A DNA stretch of 64,000 nucleotides, taken from the NCBI RefSeq assembly GCF_041154675.1, contig NZ_AP031322.1, forward strand, positions 248,001 to 312,000, read 5' to 3'. A program made the translations under genes and the position numbers. The notes beneath the pieces were generated by a model, which was not told the origin of the DNA, searched no databases, and was given only the letters and a program-made list of their open reading frames with translations. Below, piece by piece: positions 1 to 9,088 of the stretch; position 1 is the first letter of the stretch, and every line of letters starts with the position of its first letter. This stretch comes from Sulfurisphaera javensis (GTDB lineage Archaea; Thermoproteota; Thermoprotei_A; Sulfolobales; Sulfolobaceae).

Positions 1-1
1 C

Positions 2-535
2 GGAAGAGGTGGACAAGGTGTTGTTACTGCAGCGAACTTATTAGCTATAGCTGCAGATATTGAAGGTTTTTGGAGTTCTGCATTCCCTTTTTATGGTGCA
101 GAAAGAAGGGGTGCAGAAATTGAAGCTTATTGTAGAATTGATTCACAACCTATTAGGATAACTTCTCCAATTGAGCAACCAGATTATGTTGTAATTTTAG
201 ACCCTACATTGTTAAAAATCTCAAATCCCCTTAAAGGTTTAAAAGAAGAAGGATATGTTATAATTAATTCGTCCTCAAATCCTAATTTAAATCATACTAC
301 ATTTTACGTTAATGCTACTCAAATTGCAAAAGATTTAGGTTTAGTCAAATCTGGTTGGCCCCTAGTTAATATCATTCTTTTAGGTTCATTAATTAAGGCA
401 TTAGAGCATATCTCCTTGTCCTCTCTTGAGAAGGCTATAGAGGAAGAATTTGATGAAAAGTTAGCTGAACTAAATAAGAAAGCAGTTAGGATAGCTTATG
501 AAAACACAAAGGTGGTGAGCCCAATTGTCGCTTAA
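2..535 (+). CDS. porG: 2-oxoacid:ferredoxin oxidoreductase, gamma subunit (5' partial)
   Basis: The frame is open from the window edge, so the start lies outside; 177 residues are visible. It begins with GRGGQG, the glycine-rich loop near the N-terminus of POR gamma subunits, so probably only a few residues are missing. FPFYGAERRGAEI and the hydrophobic VVILDP strand also fit the gamma family (about 180-190 residues). The subunit forms part of the cytosolic enzyme that oxidatively decarboxylates pyruvate or other 2-oxoacids to acyl-CoA and reduces ferredoxin. It overlaps porD by 11 bases and heads the order gamma-delta-alpha-beta. The four-subunit arrangement resembles pyruvate/2-oxoisovalerate oxidoreductases; sequence alone does not fix the substrate. 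Confidence 0.93.
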   Translation, partial: GRGGQGVVTAANLLAIAADIEGFWSSAFPFYGAERRGAEIEAYCRIDSQPIRITSPIEQPDYVVILDPTLLKISNPLKGLKEEGYVIINSSSNPNLNHTTFYVNATQIAKDLGLVKSGWPLVNIILLGSLIKALEHISLSSLEKAIEEEFDEKLAELNKKAVRIAYENTKVVSPIVA

Positions 536-785
536 TTATCAATATTTTCCCGTTAGTAGACCATCAGAAGGTGGTGGTGGTAAAACAGGTAATTGGAGAA
601 TAGTAAGACCATTAGTTGATTTAAATAAATGTATTGGTTGTAAAGCTTGTTATTTATGGTGCCCAGAAAATACCATAATCCCATCTGATGGGAAAGTAAC
701 AATAAATTATGAATATTGTAAAGGATGTGGAGTTTGCTCTAATGTATGTCCAGTAAAAGCTATTTCTATGGTGAATGAGTTATGA
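525..785 (+). CDS. porD: 2-oxoacid:ferredoxin oxidoreductase, delta (ferredoxin) subunit
   Basis: An 86-residue two-cluster ferredoxin subunit. Cysteines 36, 39, 42 and 46 (CIGCKACYLWC) and 65, 68, 71 and 75 (CKGCGVCSNVC) form two CxxCxxCxxxC(P) motifs for two [4Fe-4S] clusters that carry electrons from the TPP site to free ferredoxin. The start is TTG, supported by the ribosome site GGTGGTGA at 509-516 just upstream. The gene overlaps the end of porG and its TGA stop overlaps the porA ATG (ATGA). The N-terminal extension with RPLVDLNKCIGC is typical of PorD. Translational coupling with all other subunits is expected. Confidence 0.95.
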   Translation: MSLNYQYFPVSRPSEGGGGKTGNWRIVRPLVDLNKCIGCKACYLWCPENTIIPSDGKVTINYEYCKGCGVCSNVCPVKAISMVNEL

Positions 786-1972
786 TGAGTAAGGTAATTT
801 CTGGGAACGAGGCTGTAGCTTTAGGTGTAAAGTTATCAAGAGTTAAAGTTATTGCAATATATCCAATAACCCCTCAAACTTATATAATTGAAGAACTTGC
901 TGCAATGAGAGATAAAGGAGAATTAGACGCTGAAGTAATAAGAGTTGAAAGTGAACATTCAGCTATGGCTGCAATTTATGGTGCAGCATCTACAGGGGTA
1001 AGAGTTTACACAGCTACTGCATCTCAAGGATTACTTTACATGCATGAAATGGTCTGGTGGGTTGCAGGGAGCAGAATACCAATTGTTATGACCGTAGGAA
1101 CCAGAGCTGTAGGTGCACCATGGAATATATGGAATGAGCATACTGATTTCATGAGTGAAAGAGATAGTGGATGGATTATGACTTTTGCCTCTACACCTCA
1201 AGAAGCTTTAGATTTAACATTACAAGCATTCAGAATTTCAGAGGACGAGAGGGTCTTCTTACCAATGATGGTAGGAATGGATGGTTTTATATTATCTCAT
1301 ACTAAAACTAGAGTTTATATTCCTAGCCAAGAGGATGTAGATGAATTTTTACCTCCAAGAAAACAACCATACACTCTTGATCCTGAGGATCCAGTAGACA
1401 TTGGAAATATGTTTCAACCAATTGATTACATGAAATTTAGACACTCTATTCATTTAGCAATGCTTCATTCAATTGATGTTATAAAAGAGGTAGGTAAAGA
1501 ATATGAAAAGAAAGTAATTCCTATAGGTTCTTACTCTACACTTAATGATTCATATAAGCTTGATGATGCAGAATACGCTATAGTATCCATGGGAGCATGG
1601 TCGCTGGATGTTATGCAAGTTGTAGATGAATTAAGAAAAGAAGGAATAAAGATTGGTCTTTATAGGATAAGATATGTAAGACCTTGGGATGAAGAAGACA
1701 TTAAAAAGAAACTAGGAGATAAACAAGGAATTTTAGTTCTTGATAGGTCTGTGAGCTTTGGAAGAGGAGGGCATCTTTACTTAGAGTTAAAATCCACATT
1801 ACCAGAAGCTAACATAAAGGGTGTAGTTACTGGCCTAGGAGGGGTTTCAATAGGAAAAGACATGATTCTTCCTCTTACGAGGAAGTTTATTGAAGGTAAT
1901 ACAAACAATGAATGGTTCTATCCATCCGAGGTGGAAAAGGTTGAGCTTAGGAATCCGAGATATATCAAATAA
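782..1972 (+). CDS. porA: 2-oxoacid:ferredoxin oxidoreductase, alpha subunit
   Basis: A 396-residue alpha subunit of the normal family length. It starts with SGNEAVALGVKLSRV and AIYPITPQT, the conserved N-terminal POR alpha signature, then RVESEHSAMAAIYGA and a TASQGLLYM stretch of the pyrimidine-binding domain; the C-terminal half (from about residue 240) is the transketolase-C-like domain. The alpha subunit contributes part of the TPP pocket and binds CoA/substrate. The ATG at 782 overlaps the porD stop; a second ATG three bases later is an alternative start. The gene overlaps porB by 32 bases, suggesting coupled translation. Confidence 0.95.
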   Translation: MMSKVISGNEAVALGVKLSRVKVIAIYPITPQTYIIEELAAMRDKGELDAEVIRVESEHSAMAAIYGAASTGVRVYTATASQGLLYMHEMVWWVAGSRIPIVMTVGTRAVGAPWNIWNEHTDFMSERDSGWIMTFASTPQEALDLTLQAFRISEDERVFLPMMVGMDGFILSHTKTRVYIPSQEDVDEFLPPRKQPYTLDPEDPVDIGNMFQPIDYMKFRHSIHLAMLHSIDVIKEVGKEYEKKVIPIGSYSTLNDSYKLDDAEYAIVSMGAWSLDVMQVVDELRKEGIKIGLYRIRYVRPWDEEDIKKKLGDKQGILVLDRSVSFGRGGHLYLELKSTLPEANIKGVVTGLGGVSIGKDMILPLTRKFIEGNTNNEWFYPSEVEKVELRNPRYIK

Positions 1973-2846
1973 ACCTAGATTGTTACCCGGTACATCAGCA
2001 TGTCCAGGGTGTCCAGAGAATATAGCATTAAAGGCTATAAGCATGGCTTTAGGTGAAAATGCTGTATTTATTGTAGTTGCTGGTTGTTCATCAATAATTC
2101 AAGGAATGGGTCCAAAATCAACTTACAATTATCCAGTACTTAATATTGCTTTTGCTGCTGGTCCTGCGGCTGCTGCTGGAATGGCAAAAGCGTTTAAGCT
2201 AAGAAATAAGGATATTAAGCCAGTAGTATGGGCTGGGGATGGCGGGACAGCAGATATAGGGTTTGCGTCATTAAGCGGTGCTGCTGAGAGAAATGATAAT
2301 ATTTTATACATTTGCGTCGATAACGAAGCTTATATGAATACTGGTGGGCATAGAAGTGGTTCAACTCCTTTTGGAGCAAAAACCGCCTCAACTCCTGGAG
2401 GAAAAAAAGAAAATAAGAAAGATTTACCATTTATTATGATAGCTCATCATGTTCCTTATGTTGCAACAGCAAGCGTTGGTTATTTGCATGACCTTATGGA
2501 TAAAATAAAAAAAGCTAGAAGCATAGAGGGATTTTCTTATGTTCAAGTCCTAACTCCAGACCCTTATGGATGGATGTTTGATCCTTCAAAAACAGCTGAA
2601 TTGGGTAAACTTGCAGTTCAAACTTGTTACTGGCCTTTAATAGAATATGAAAATGGAAAGTTGTTTATATCTCAAGAAAGTATGCATTGTTTAGATAAAA
2701 GGACTAGGAAACCTATCAAAGAGTTCCTTAAATTACAAGGCAGATATAAGGGAGTTTCAGAAGAAGTGATAAGAGGATTAGAGGATTATATTGACAGAAT
2801 GTGGGAAAGAATTAAAAGCATCTACGAAGGTAAAGTGATTTTATAA
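1941..2846 (+). CDS. porB: 2-oxoacid:ferredoxin oxidoreductase, beta subunit
   Basis: The TPP-binding subunit, 301 residues from the chosen TTG at 1941. That start is preceded by GAGGTG at 1928-1933 with about 7 bases of spacing; the in-frame ATG at 1890 would add 17 residues lying wholly inside porA and is less likely. The TPP/Mg motif appears as WAGDGGTADIG followed by NEAYMNTGG. Cysteines in SACPGCPEN near the N-terminus and further cysteines in VAGCSS and QTCYW match those binding the proximal [4Fe-4S] cluster in POR beta subunits. It is the last gene of the operon; the convergent lyase gene overlaps its end by 6 bases. Confidence 0.93.
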   Translation: MSLGIRDISNKPRLLPGTSACPGCPENIALKAISMALGENAVFIVVAGCSSIIQGMGPKSTYNYPVLNIAFAAGPAAAAGMAKAFKLRNKDIKPVVWAGDGGTADIGFASLSGAAERNDNILYICVDNEAYMNTGGHRSGSTPFGAKTASTPGGKKENKKDLPFIMIAHHVPYVATASVGYLHDLMDKIKKARSIEGFSYVQVLTPDPYGWMFDPSKTAELGKLAVQTCYWPLIEYENGKLFISQESMHCLDKRTRKPIKEFLKLQGRYKGVSEEVIRGLEDYIDRMWERIKSIYEGKVIL

Positions 2847-3650
2847 TGACGATAATATTCTTTTAGCTATACGATAATGAACTGCATCAACTAATTTACC
2901 ATCAACAGTAATTGCACCCCTTCCTGCAGAAGAAGATTTTTCGTATTCTTCAACTACTTTTTTTGCCCATTCAATTTCCTCCTTACTTGGAGAAAAAACT
3001 TCATTTGCTATACTAACTTGGTTAGGATGAATTGCCTGTTTTCCATCAAAACCAAAAGATTTAGCCAGCTCACACTCCTTTCTAAAACCTTCAAGATCTT
3101 TTACATCAAAAAACACTTTATCAATAGGTGAGATTCCATAAGTTCTTGCTATACTAACTAATTTTAGTCTTATATATTCGCTTCCCTCTATGCTTTTTAC
3201 GTTTGCCTTTAAGCTATCTGCTAAATCTGCTGCTCCCCAAGTAATACCTATTATTCCTTCACTTCTTGCAATGTCTTCAATCTTCACTAATCCCCTTGCA
3301 GTTTCTATTATGGGAATAAGTTTTTTTCCAGTCATTTTATATAAAAAAGATATATCACTTTCAGTTTTTGGAATAACTAAGCAATCCACGTTACTATTTA
3401 TTACAAAGTCTAAATCTTTGATAACCTCTTTAGTAGAAAGAGAATTAATTCTTGTGCAAATTACACTTTCTTTTATATTTAATTGAGGAAGAATTGAGGA
3501 AAGCAATTCTCTAGCCTTTTCTTTTTCTTGTTGTGGAACAGCATCTTCTAAATCAAAAATAAAGGAGTCAGCCTTAATTGTTTCAGTCTTTCTGATCATT
3601 TTTTCATTATTAGCTGGGACATATAATTGTGATCTGAACAAGGGTCTCAC
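2841..3650 (-). CDS. HpcH/HpaI aldolase / citrate lyase beta (CitE)-like protein
   Basis: A 269-residue TIM-barrel protein of the CitE-like/malyl-CoA lyase family. Visible family marks are RSQLYVPANNEKMI at the N-terminus, SFIFDLEDAVP (Mg-binding acid and loop), CTRINS, the IETARGLVKIEDIA strand with the conserved Glu, and GAADLA. Members cleave or hydrolyse (3S)-malyl-CoA, citramalyl-CoA or similar thioesters with Mg2+. The start is GTG (GTG AGA CCC), 10 bases after the peroxiredoxin stop, so the two are probably co-transcribed. The exact substrate cannot be assigned; with POR beside it, a role in acyl-CoA metabolism is an inference. Confidence 0.8.
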   Translation of the reverse strand: MRPLFRSQLYVPANNEKMIRKTETIKADSFIFDLEDAVPQQEKEKARELLSSILPQLNIKESVICTRINSLSTKEVIKDLDFVINSNVDCLVIPKTESDISFLYKMTGKKLIPIIETARGLVKIEDIARSEGIIGITWGAADLADSLKANVKSIEGSEYIRLKLVSIARTYGISPIDKVFFDVKDLEGFRKECELAKSFGFDGKQAIHPNQVSIANEVFSPSKEEIEWAKKVVEEYEKSSSAGRGAITVDGKLVDAVHYRIAKRILSSL

Positions 3651-3660
3651 GGAAAAAATG

Positions 3661-4149
3661 TTAACTTAAAGATTTAACAACTTTTTCAATTTCATCATAA
3701 GGAGGTTCTTTCGTCGGGTCATCTGATACCCATTTATACCTTATTTTCCCTTCCTTATCTATTACGAAAACTGCTCTTTTTGCTAAAACATATCCTGGAA
3801 GAGCTGGAAATTCCCATGAAATACCATATTTTTTAATTACTTCTCTATTATAATCACTTAGTACAGTGAAATTTAATTTATTTTGTTCTTTAAATGCTTT
3901 GTTACTAAAGGGTGGATCAACACTAATACCAAGTACAACAGCATTAACTTCATTAAATTTTGCCATCGAATCTCTAAAAGTACACATTTCTTTAGTACAA
4001 ACACTTGTAAAGGCTGCAGGATAAAACGCTAATACTACTACCTTTCCACGATAGTCAGAAAGTTTTACCTTTTTTAATTCTGTATCTGGAAGTTCAAAAT
4101 CTGGTGCAAATTCTCCTACTTCTGGCATCATATATTTGTTGTAACTCAT
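3661..4149 (-). CDS. Peroxiredoxin, BCP/PrxQ type
   Basis: A 162-residue thioredoxin-fold peroxidase that reduces peroxides with thiol electrons. [15 protein letters not shown] carries the peroxidatic Cys51 and a second Cys56, the C-x4-C spacing of BCP/PrxQ proteins, with the conserved Phe-Tyr-Pro and Thr around the site. APDFELPD and [10 protein letters not shown] are the family N-terminal strands. Alternative starts exist at Met7/Met8 ([12 protein letters not shown]), which would suit the family equally well. It lies upstream of the CitE-like gene on the same strand and diverges from the rhodanese gene. An antioxidant role fits an aerobic thermophile. Confidence 0.92.
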   Translation of the reverse strand: MSYNKYMMPEVGEFAPDFELPDTELKKVKLSDYRGKVVVLAFYPAAFTSVCTKEMCTFRDSMAKFNEVNAVVLGISVDPPFSNKAFKEQNKLNFTVLSDYNREVIKKYGISWEFPALPGYVLAKRAVFVIDKEGKIRYKWVSDDPTKEPPYDEIEKVVKSLS

Positions 4150-4232
4150 GAATATAAATATGGTTTCAAATCGTGCTTAAACATCATAAATGCATATTAA
4201 AAGTTTATTATCTTTAATTTCGTCTTCAACTC

Positions 4233-5033
4233 ATGCTTGTCAGTACTACATGGTTGCATGAAAATTTAAGTGATGTAAAAATTATTGAAGTAGATTTTGA
4301 CCCAGAGTTTAACTACTTTGAAGGACATATACCTAATGCAATTTTACTACGCTGGAAAGACTTGCTTCATGACACAATTAGAGATTTTGCACCCCCAGAG
4401 AAATTTAGTAAAGTTCTGGGAAGTTTAGGAATCAAAGAAGACGATTTTATCATTTTATATAGTGATATGGGAAATAGGTACGCGTTTTATACTTATTGGC
4501 TAATGAAAGCTTATGGACATAAAGACATTGCAATTCTTGATGGAGGAATATTTAAATGGCTAAAGGATGGTTATGAGGTTAGTCATGAAATTCCATCCTT
4601 AACAAAATGTAATTATCAAGTGAAGAAAATCGATTGGAGTTCTAGGATATTAATTTGGGAGTTACTTCCTAAATTGAACGTTGTTGAATTAATTGATGCA
4701 AGGAATAGAGAAGAATATGAAGGAATAACTACAGCACCTCCAGAACATAAATGTGAGCAAACTCAAGTTGCTGGTCACATTCCTAGAGCTAGAAACATTC
4801 CTTGGACAGTTCTTTTTAACGATAATGGAACTATGAAGTCGAGAGAAGAGTTAGAAAAAATATTTTCTAGTATAAGCAGAGAAAAAGAGATTGTGGTTTA
4901 TTGTAGAACTGGAGCTAGAGCTTCAGCAGTCTGGTATGCTCTCAAGGAAGTTTTAAATTATGAAAGAGTTAGACTTTATGACGGTTCATGGGTTGAGTAC
5001 GGTAATTTAGTAGGTGTTCCAATAGAACGTTAA
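4233..5033 (+). CDS. Thiosulfate sulfurtransferase, two rhodanese domains
   Basis: A 266-residue tandem rhodanese. The N-terminal domain (about 1-130; DFDPEFNYFEGHIPNAI) is the non-catalytic repeat. The C-terminal domain contains LIDARNREEYEG, AGHIPRARNIPW and the active loop CRTGARAS with catalytic Cys224. The CRxGxR loop is typical of thiosulfate:cyanide sulfurtransferases rather than the CG[S/T]GVT loop of mercaptopyruvate enzymes. It moves sulfane sulfur between thiosulfate and thiol acceptors, likely in the cytosol. The host also carries an sHdr locus (61-64 kb), so a link to sulfur oxidation is plausible but not shown. It sits alone, divergent from the peroxiredoxin. Confidence 0.9.
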   Translation: MLVSTTWLHENLSDVKIIEVDFDPEFNYFEGHIPNAILLRWKDLLHDTIRDFAPPEKFSKVLGSLGIKEDDFIILYSDMGNRYAFYTYWLMKAYGHKDIAILDGGIFKWLKDGYEVSHEIPSLTKCNYQVKKIDWSSRILIWELLPKLNVVELIDARNREEYEGITTAPPEHKCEQTQVAGHIPRARNIPWTVLFNDNGTMKSREELEKIFSSISREKEIVVYCRTGARASAVWYALKEVLNYERVRLYDGSWVEYGNLVGVPIER

Positions 5034-5214
5034 ACAAATGAAAAGCTAGTATATTTTTAATTTCGAACTTATTGTCCCAGAATCTCTTACTATCTTTCTC
5101 TCAATATAGTAGGTTAAGTAATATTAGCTAATACCAAAAACAGTATAAAAATAAAATATGAATAACTATACATATTTTGCATTAATTACTTTTTATTTGA
5201 AATGAAGGAGAAGA

Positions 5215-5222
5215 TTTTTATA
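5215..5222 (+). promoter_or_regulatory. TATA box of the cutBCA operon
   Basis: TTTTTATA is centred about 26 bases before the cutB ATG at 5245, so the transcript should start at or next to the start codon (leaderless). The preceding 5034-5210 stretch is plain AT-rich spacer. Confidence 0.6.
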
Positions 5223-5244
5223 TTGTGTCAAATACAATATAATA

Positions 5245-6096
5245 ATGTTTCCTCCTCAGTTCGGATATTATAGACCTTCTTCGCTTGCCGATGCGTTAGA
5301 TTTCATGAGTGGTGGAGGAGTAAAGCCGTTAGCTGGAGGACAAAGCTTAATACCGATGTTAAAATTTAGGCTAGTTCAGCCAAAATTTCTTGTTGATTTG
5401 AATCCACTTAGAGAGTTATATTTTGTTAGGGATGAAGGGAAAACAATATCAATTGGTTCGATGACAAAACATTCTGATATAGTAAAAGATCTTACAATAA
5501 AGAATAAACTTCCTTTACTTTCCCAAACTGCTTCAAAAGTAGGGGATATGCAAGTAAGAAATATGGGTACAATTGGTGGAAGTCTAAGTAATGCTGATCC
5601 TTCTGCAGATTATCCAGCTGTAGCTTTAGCTTATGATGCAACAATGATATTAGTATCTTCATCTGGTGAAAGAAATGTCTCAGCAAAAGACTTCTTTAAA
5701 GGTCCATTTACGACAGAATTAAAGGAAGATGAAATATTAAGAGAGATAAAGTTTCCAGTTCTTGAAGGGTACAAATTCAAATATGAGAAGATAGTTAGAA
5801 GAGCTGGAGACTTTGCTTTAGTAGGAATGGCAGTTCTAGCTAAGGTTGAAAATAACAAGGTTGATGATATTAGAGTTGCTTATACTGGTGTGTCAGACAA
5901 GCCTTATAGGCCTTATGAGTTAGAAAAAATGCTGATTGGTAGTGTCACGCTAGATAAAATTAAGGAGTTTGCCGAAAAAGTTTCTAATTCAGTAAATCCT
6001 CCCTCTGATTCTAGAGGGAGTTCTTCTTATAGAAGGAAAGTCATGCAATTAGTTACGATAAACGTCTTGAAAGAGGTGTTAGGTGTTGTTAGTTAG
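5245..6096 (+). CDS. cutB: Aldehyde oxidoreductase, FAD-binding medium subunit
   Basis: A 283-residue FAD subunit of a xanthine-oxidase-family molybdenum enzyme. The FAD signatures are [17 protein letters not shown] near residue 30 and [14 protein letters not shown] near residue 112. It accepts electrons from the iron-sulfur subunit. In Sulfolobus the related CutABC trimer oxidises glyceraldehyde in the non-phosphorylating Entner-Doudoroff route. The order FAD-FeS-Mo and the overlapping genes match that enzyme. The mRNA is predicted leaderless. Substrate assignment to glyceraldehyde rests on family knowledge; other aldehydes are possible. Confidence 0.88.
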   Translation: MFPPQFGYYRPSSLADALDFMSGGGVKPLAGGQSLIPMLKFRLVQPKFLVDLNPLRELYFVRDEGKTISIGSMTKHSDIVKDLTIKNKLPLLSQTASKVGDMQVRNMGTIGGSLSNADPSADYPAVALAYDATMILVSSSGERNVSAKDFFKGPFTTELKEDEILREIKFPVLEGYKFKYEKIVRRAGDFALVGMAVLAKVENNKVDDIRVAYTGVSDKPYRPYELEKMLIGSVTLDKIKEFAEKVSNSVNPPSDSRGSSSYRRKVMQLVTINVLKEVLGVVS

Positions 6097-6574
6097 ACCA
6101 GGTGAAAAGGTAAAAATAAGAGTTAAAGTAAATGGAATATGGTATGAAAGGGACATAGAACCAAGAATGTTGTTAGTTCATTTTTTAAGAGATGAGTTAG
6201 GTTTAACTGGAACTAAAATTGGATGTGATACATCTACATGCGGATCATGCACAGTATTAATGAATGGTAAAAGTGTTAAATCATGTACAGTACTAGCTGT
6301 TCAAGCTGACGGAGCAGAAATCACAACTATAGAAGGCCTTTCATCAGATAGTAAATTACATCCAATTCAAGAAGCTTTTAAAGACAATTTTGCATTACAG
6401 TGTGGTTATTGTACTCCCGGTATGATAATGCAATCATACTATTTACTAAAAGAGAATCCAAACCCTACAGAAGATGAAATAAGGGATGGACTTCATGGCA
6501 ACATCTGTAGGTGTACTGGATATCAAAATATTATAAAAGCTGTACAAGACGCTTCTAGGAGGATGAGAGCATGA
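6083..6574 (+). CDS. cutC: Aldehyde oxidoreductase, [2Fe-2S] small subunit
   Basis: A 163-residue subunit with two [2Fe-2S] clusters. The plant-ferredoxin-like cluster uses cysteines 48, 53, 56 and 68 ([12 protein letters not shown]...SC); the second uses CGYCTPGM and CRCTGY in the helical C-terminal domain. It relays electrons from the Mo centre to FAD. The start is GTG at 6083 or TTG at 6086, both behind GAGGTG at 6073-6078 and inside the end of cutB. It overlaps cutA by four bases. Confidence 0.93.
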   Translation: MLLVRPGEKVKIRVKVNGIWYERDIEPRMLLVHFLRDELGLTGTKIGCDTSTCGSCTVLMNGKSVKSCTVLAVQADGAEITTIEGLSSDSKLHPIQEAFKDNFALQCGYCTPGMIMQSYYLLKENPNPTEDEIRDGLHGNICRCTGYQNIIKAVQDASRRMRA

Positions 6575-8805
6575 AATATGTTGGTCAACCAATAAAAAGA
6601 CTTTATGATGATAAGTTTGTTACTGGTAAAAGTACATATGTTGATGATATACAGATTTCAGCGTTATATGCAGGATTTGTAAGGAGTCCCTATTCTCATG
6701 CTAAAATAAAGAGTATTGATGTTTCTGATGCATTAAAAGTGCCAGGGATTGTAGCCGTATATACATACAAAGATTTAGAACCTCTCATAAAAGATGGAAT
6801 AAGAATATGGAATACTTATGAAGACCCAAGACAATGGAAATTCATTCCTAGAAAGCCATTAGCAGATGGAAAAGTAAGATTTGCTGGTGAACCAGTAGCA
6901 ATTGTCATTGGTGTCAATAAATATGTAGTTAGAGATGCAATAGATAAAGTTAACGTAGATTATGAGAAATTACCACCAGTTGTAAAAATGGAAGATGCTT
7001 TAGAAGATAAGATTTTAGTACATGAAGAACTAAAGACTAATGTAGCCTTTGATCAGACCTTTAACGGTGGAGACGTAGAAGGTGCATTTAAGCAAGCTGA
7101 CAAGATAATTCCAGTTGAAATCACTAACAATAGACTAATCCCATCTCCTATGGAACCTAGAGGAATAGTATCACGTTATGAAGGTGGAAGTTTAACCATA
7201 TGGTATTCCACACAAGTACCTCATTTAGCTAGAAGTGAGTTCTCTAGAATCTTTGGTATTCCAGCAAGTAAAATAAGAGTTATAATGCCAGATGTTGGAG
7301 GAGCTTTTGGTAGCAAAGTTAACTTCTTGCCAGAAGAAATCAGTGTTATAGCTTCATCAATAAAATTAGGAAGGGCAGTAAGATGGACAGCAACCAGAAG
7401 TGAAGAAATGATAGCTTCAGAGGCTAGACACAATACTTTCAAAGGAGAGGTGGCAGTTAAGAATGATGGAACTGTATTAGGAATTAAAGGTGATTTGTTT
7501 ATTGATCTAGGAGCTTATCTAACATTAACTGCTCCATTACAACCAGCAATCATTCCCTTGATGGTTCCCGGTCCTTATAAGATTAAGGGTGTTAGTATAA
7601 GGAGTAGGGCAGTATACACGACAACTCCTCCAATTACAATGTATAGAGGAGCAAGTAGGCCTGAAGCTACGTTCATTATTGAGAGAATAATGAGCATTGT
7701 TGCTGACGAGTTAAAATTAGATGATATTACTGTCAGAGAAAGAAACTTAGTAAGAGCAAACGAAATGCCCTATACTAATCCATTTGGACTGAAGTACGAT
7801 TCTGGTGATTATCTCTCACTTTTAAGAGATGGATTACAGAAATTACAGTATTATGAATTAAAGAAGTGGGCAGAGGAAGAGAGAAAGAAAGGAAGAAAAG
7901 TAGGAGTAGGAATGGCTTTCTATCTAGAAATATCTGGATTTGGTCCTTGGGAATTCGGCGAAGTTAGAGTTGACGAGAATGGAGATGTTCTAGTAATAAC
8001 AGGAGGAACTCCACATGGTCAAGGAACTGAAACAGCTATTGCTCAAGTAGTTGCAGATACTTTACAAATAGACATTAATCGTGTAAAAGTAATTTGGGGA
8101 GATACTGAGATAGTTGTTGCAAGTATGGGTACTTATGGTTCCAGAACTGCAGCTACAGCTGCAAGTGCAGCAATGTTAGCCTCTAAGGAGGTATTAGAAA
8201 AGATGAGAAAGATAGCAGCTAGATTATTAAATGCTGACGTAGAAGAGGTTGAATATGAGAATGGCGAATTTTATCATAAAAAAGATAAAAGCAAAAAAGT
8301 AAGCTGGAACGAAGTAGCTAAAAGCGGTTATTATGGGAAAGAACTAGGAATATCAGCTCAAATTATATTACCTGGGGACGTAACATTCCCCTACGGTGTT
8401 CATGTTGCAGTAATTGAAGTTAATGATTACGGCATACCTAAAGTCTTAACATATAAGGCTTATGATGATATTGGAAATGTAATTAATCCAGCATTAGCAG
8501 AAGGACAAATCCATGGTGGTGCTGTACAAGGAGTAGGTCAAGCATTGTACGAAGAAGCAATAATAAATGACGATGGTCAGTTAACTGTTACATATGCTGA
8601 TTACTTTATACCAACTGCAGTAGAAGCACCAAAGTTTGAATCACACTTTGTTGACAAGCCACACGTATCAGCATGGCCTACTGGAGCTAAAGGGGTTGGA
8701 GAGGCTGCATTAATTGTAGGTCCAGCGGTCATAATTAGAGCATTAGAGGATGCTACTGGTAAAAGATTTACAAAAACTCCCGTTAGGCCAGAAGATATCT
8801 TGTAA
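6571..8805 (+). CDS. cutA: Aldehyde oxidoreductase, molybdopterin large subunit
   Basis: A 744-residue catalytic subunit that binds molybdopterin cytosine dinucleotide. Visible motifs are [33 protein letters not shown] and, close to the C-terminus, GVGEAALI with the catalytic Glu at about residue 711. The AYxCSFR loop with the Cu-binding cysteine of true CO dehydrogenase is absent, so this is an aldehyde or hydroxylation-type enzyme. The ATG overlaps the cutC TGA. The nearby sugar dehydrogenase at 37 kb fits sugar catabolism but is not linked to this operon. No Mo-cofactor maturation gene is seen beside it. Confidence 0.9.
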   Translation: MKYVGQPIKRLYDDKFVTGKSTYVDDIQISALYAGFVRSPYSHAKIKSIDVSDALKVPGIVAVYTYKDLEPLIKDGIRIWNTYEDPRQWKFIPRKPLADGKVRFAGEPVAIVIGVNKYVVRDAIDKVNVDYEKLPPVVKMEDALEDKILVHEELKTNVAFDQTFNGGDVEGAFKQADKIIPVEITNNRLIPSPMEPRGIVSRYEGGSLTIWYSTQVPHLARSEFSRIFGIPASKIRVIMPDVGGAFGSKVNFLPEEISVIASSIKLGRAVRWTATRSEEMIASEARHNTFKGEVAVKNDGTVLGIKGDLFIDLGAYLTLTAPLQPAIIPLMVPGPYKIKGVSIRSRAVYTTTPPITMYRGASRPEATFIIERIMSIVADELKLDDITVRERNLVRANEMPYTNPFGLKYDSGDYLSLLRDGLQKLQYYELKKWAEEERKKGRKVGVGMAFYLEISGFGPWEFGEVRVDENGDVLVITGGTPHGQGTETAIAQVVADTLQIDINRVKVIWGDTEIVVASMGTYGSRTAATAASAAMLASKEVLEKMRKIAARLLNADVEEVEYENGEFYHKKDKSKKVSWNEVAKSGYYGKELGISAQIILPGDVTFPYGVHVAVIEVNDYGIPKVLTYKAYDDIGNVINPALAEGQIHGGAVQGVGQALYEEAIINDDGQLTVTYADYFIPTAVEAPKFESHFVDKPHVSAWPTGAKGVGEAALIVGPAVIIRALEDATGKRFTKTPVRPEDIL

Positions 8806-9088
8806 TACTTTTTATTTCGAAAATTTATAAGATAATTTTTTACACTTTGTAAAAATATAGAATTGTTCCTTTTTATTTTCTACTACGAATTTACAATGTG
8901 AATTAGCTAAGTTGTTAAATGGAATAGTACATAATGTCCTTGTTTTTAATACTCTTTTTTATTTATTCATTTCTACTTTCAACTTTAAAATCTATATTTC
9001 TTATCAATTTTTGTAGTTTATAAAATTCAATATGATTTTAAAAATACCAAATGTAAACTTAAATACATATGATTAGATATTATAGTTG

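Noticed and set aside
1890-1940. Upstream ATG start for porB
   Set aside because: The TTG at 1941 has a GAGGTG ribosome site at the right distance, and family N-termini begin near there.
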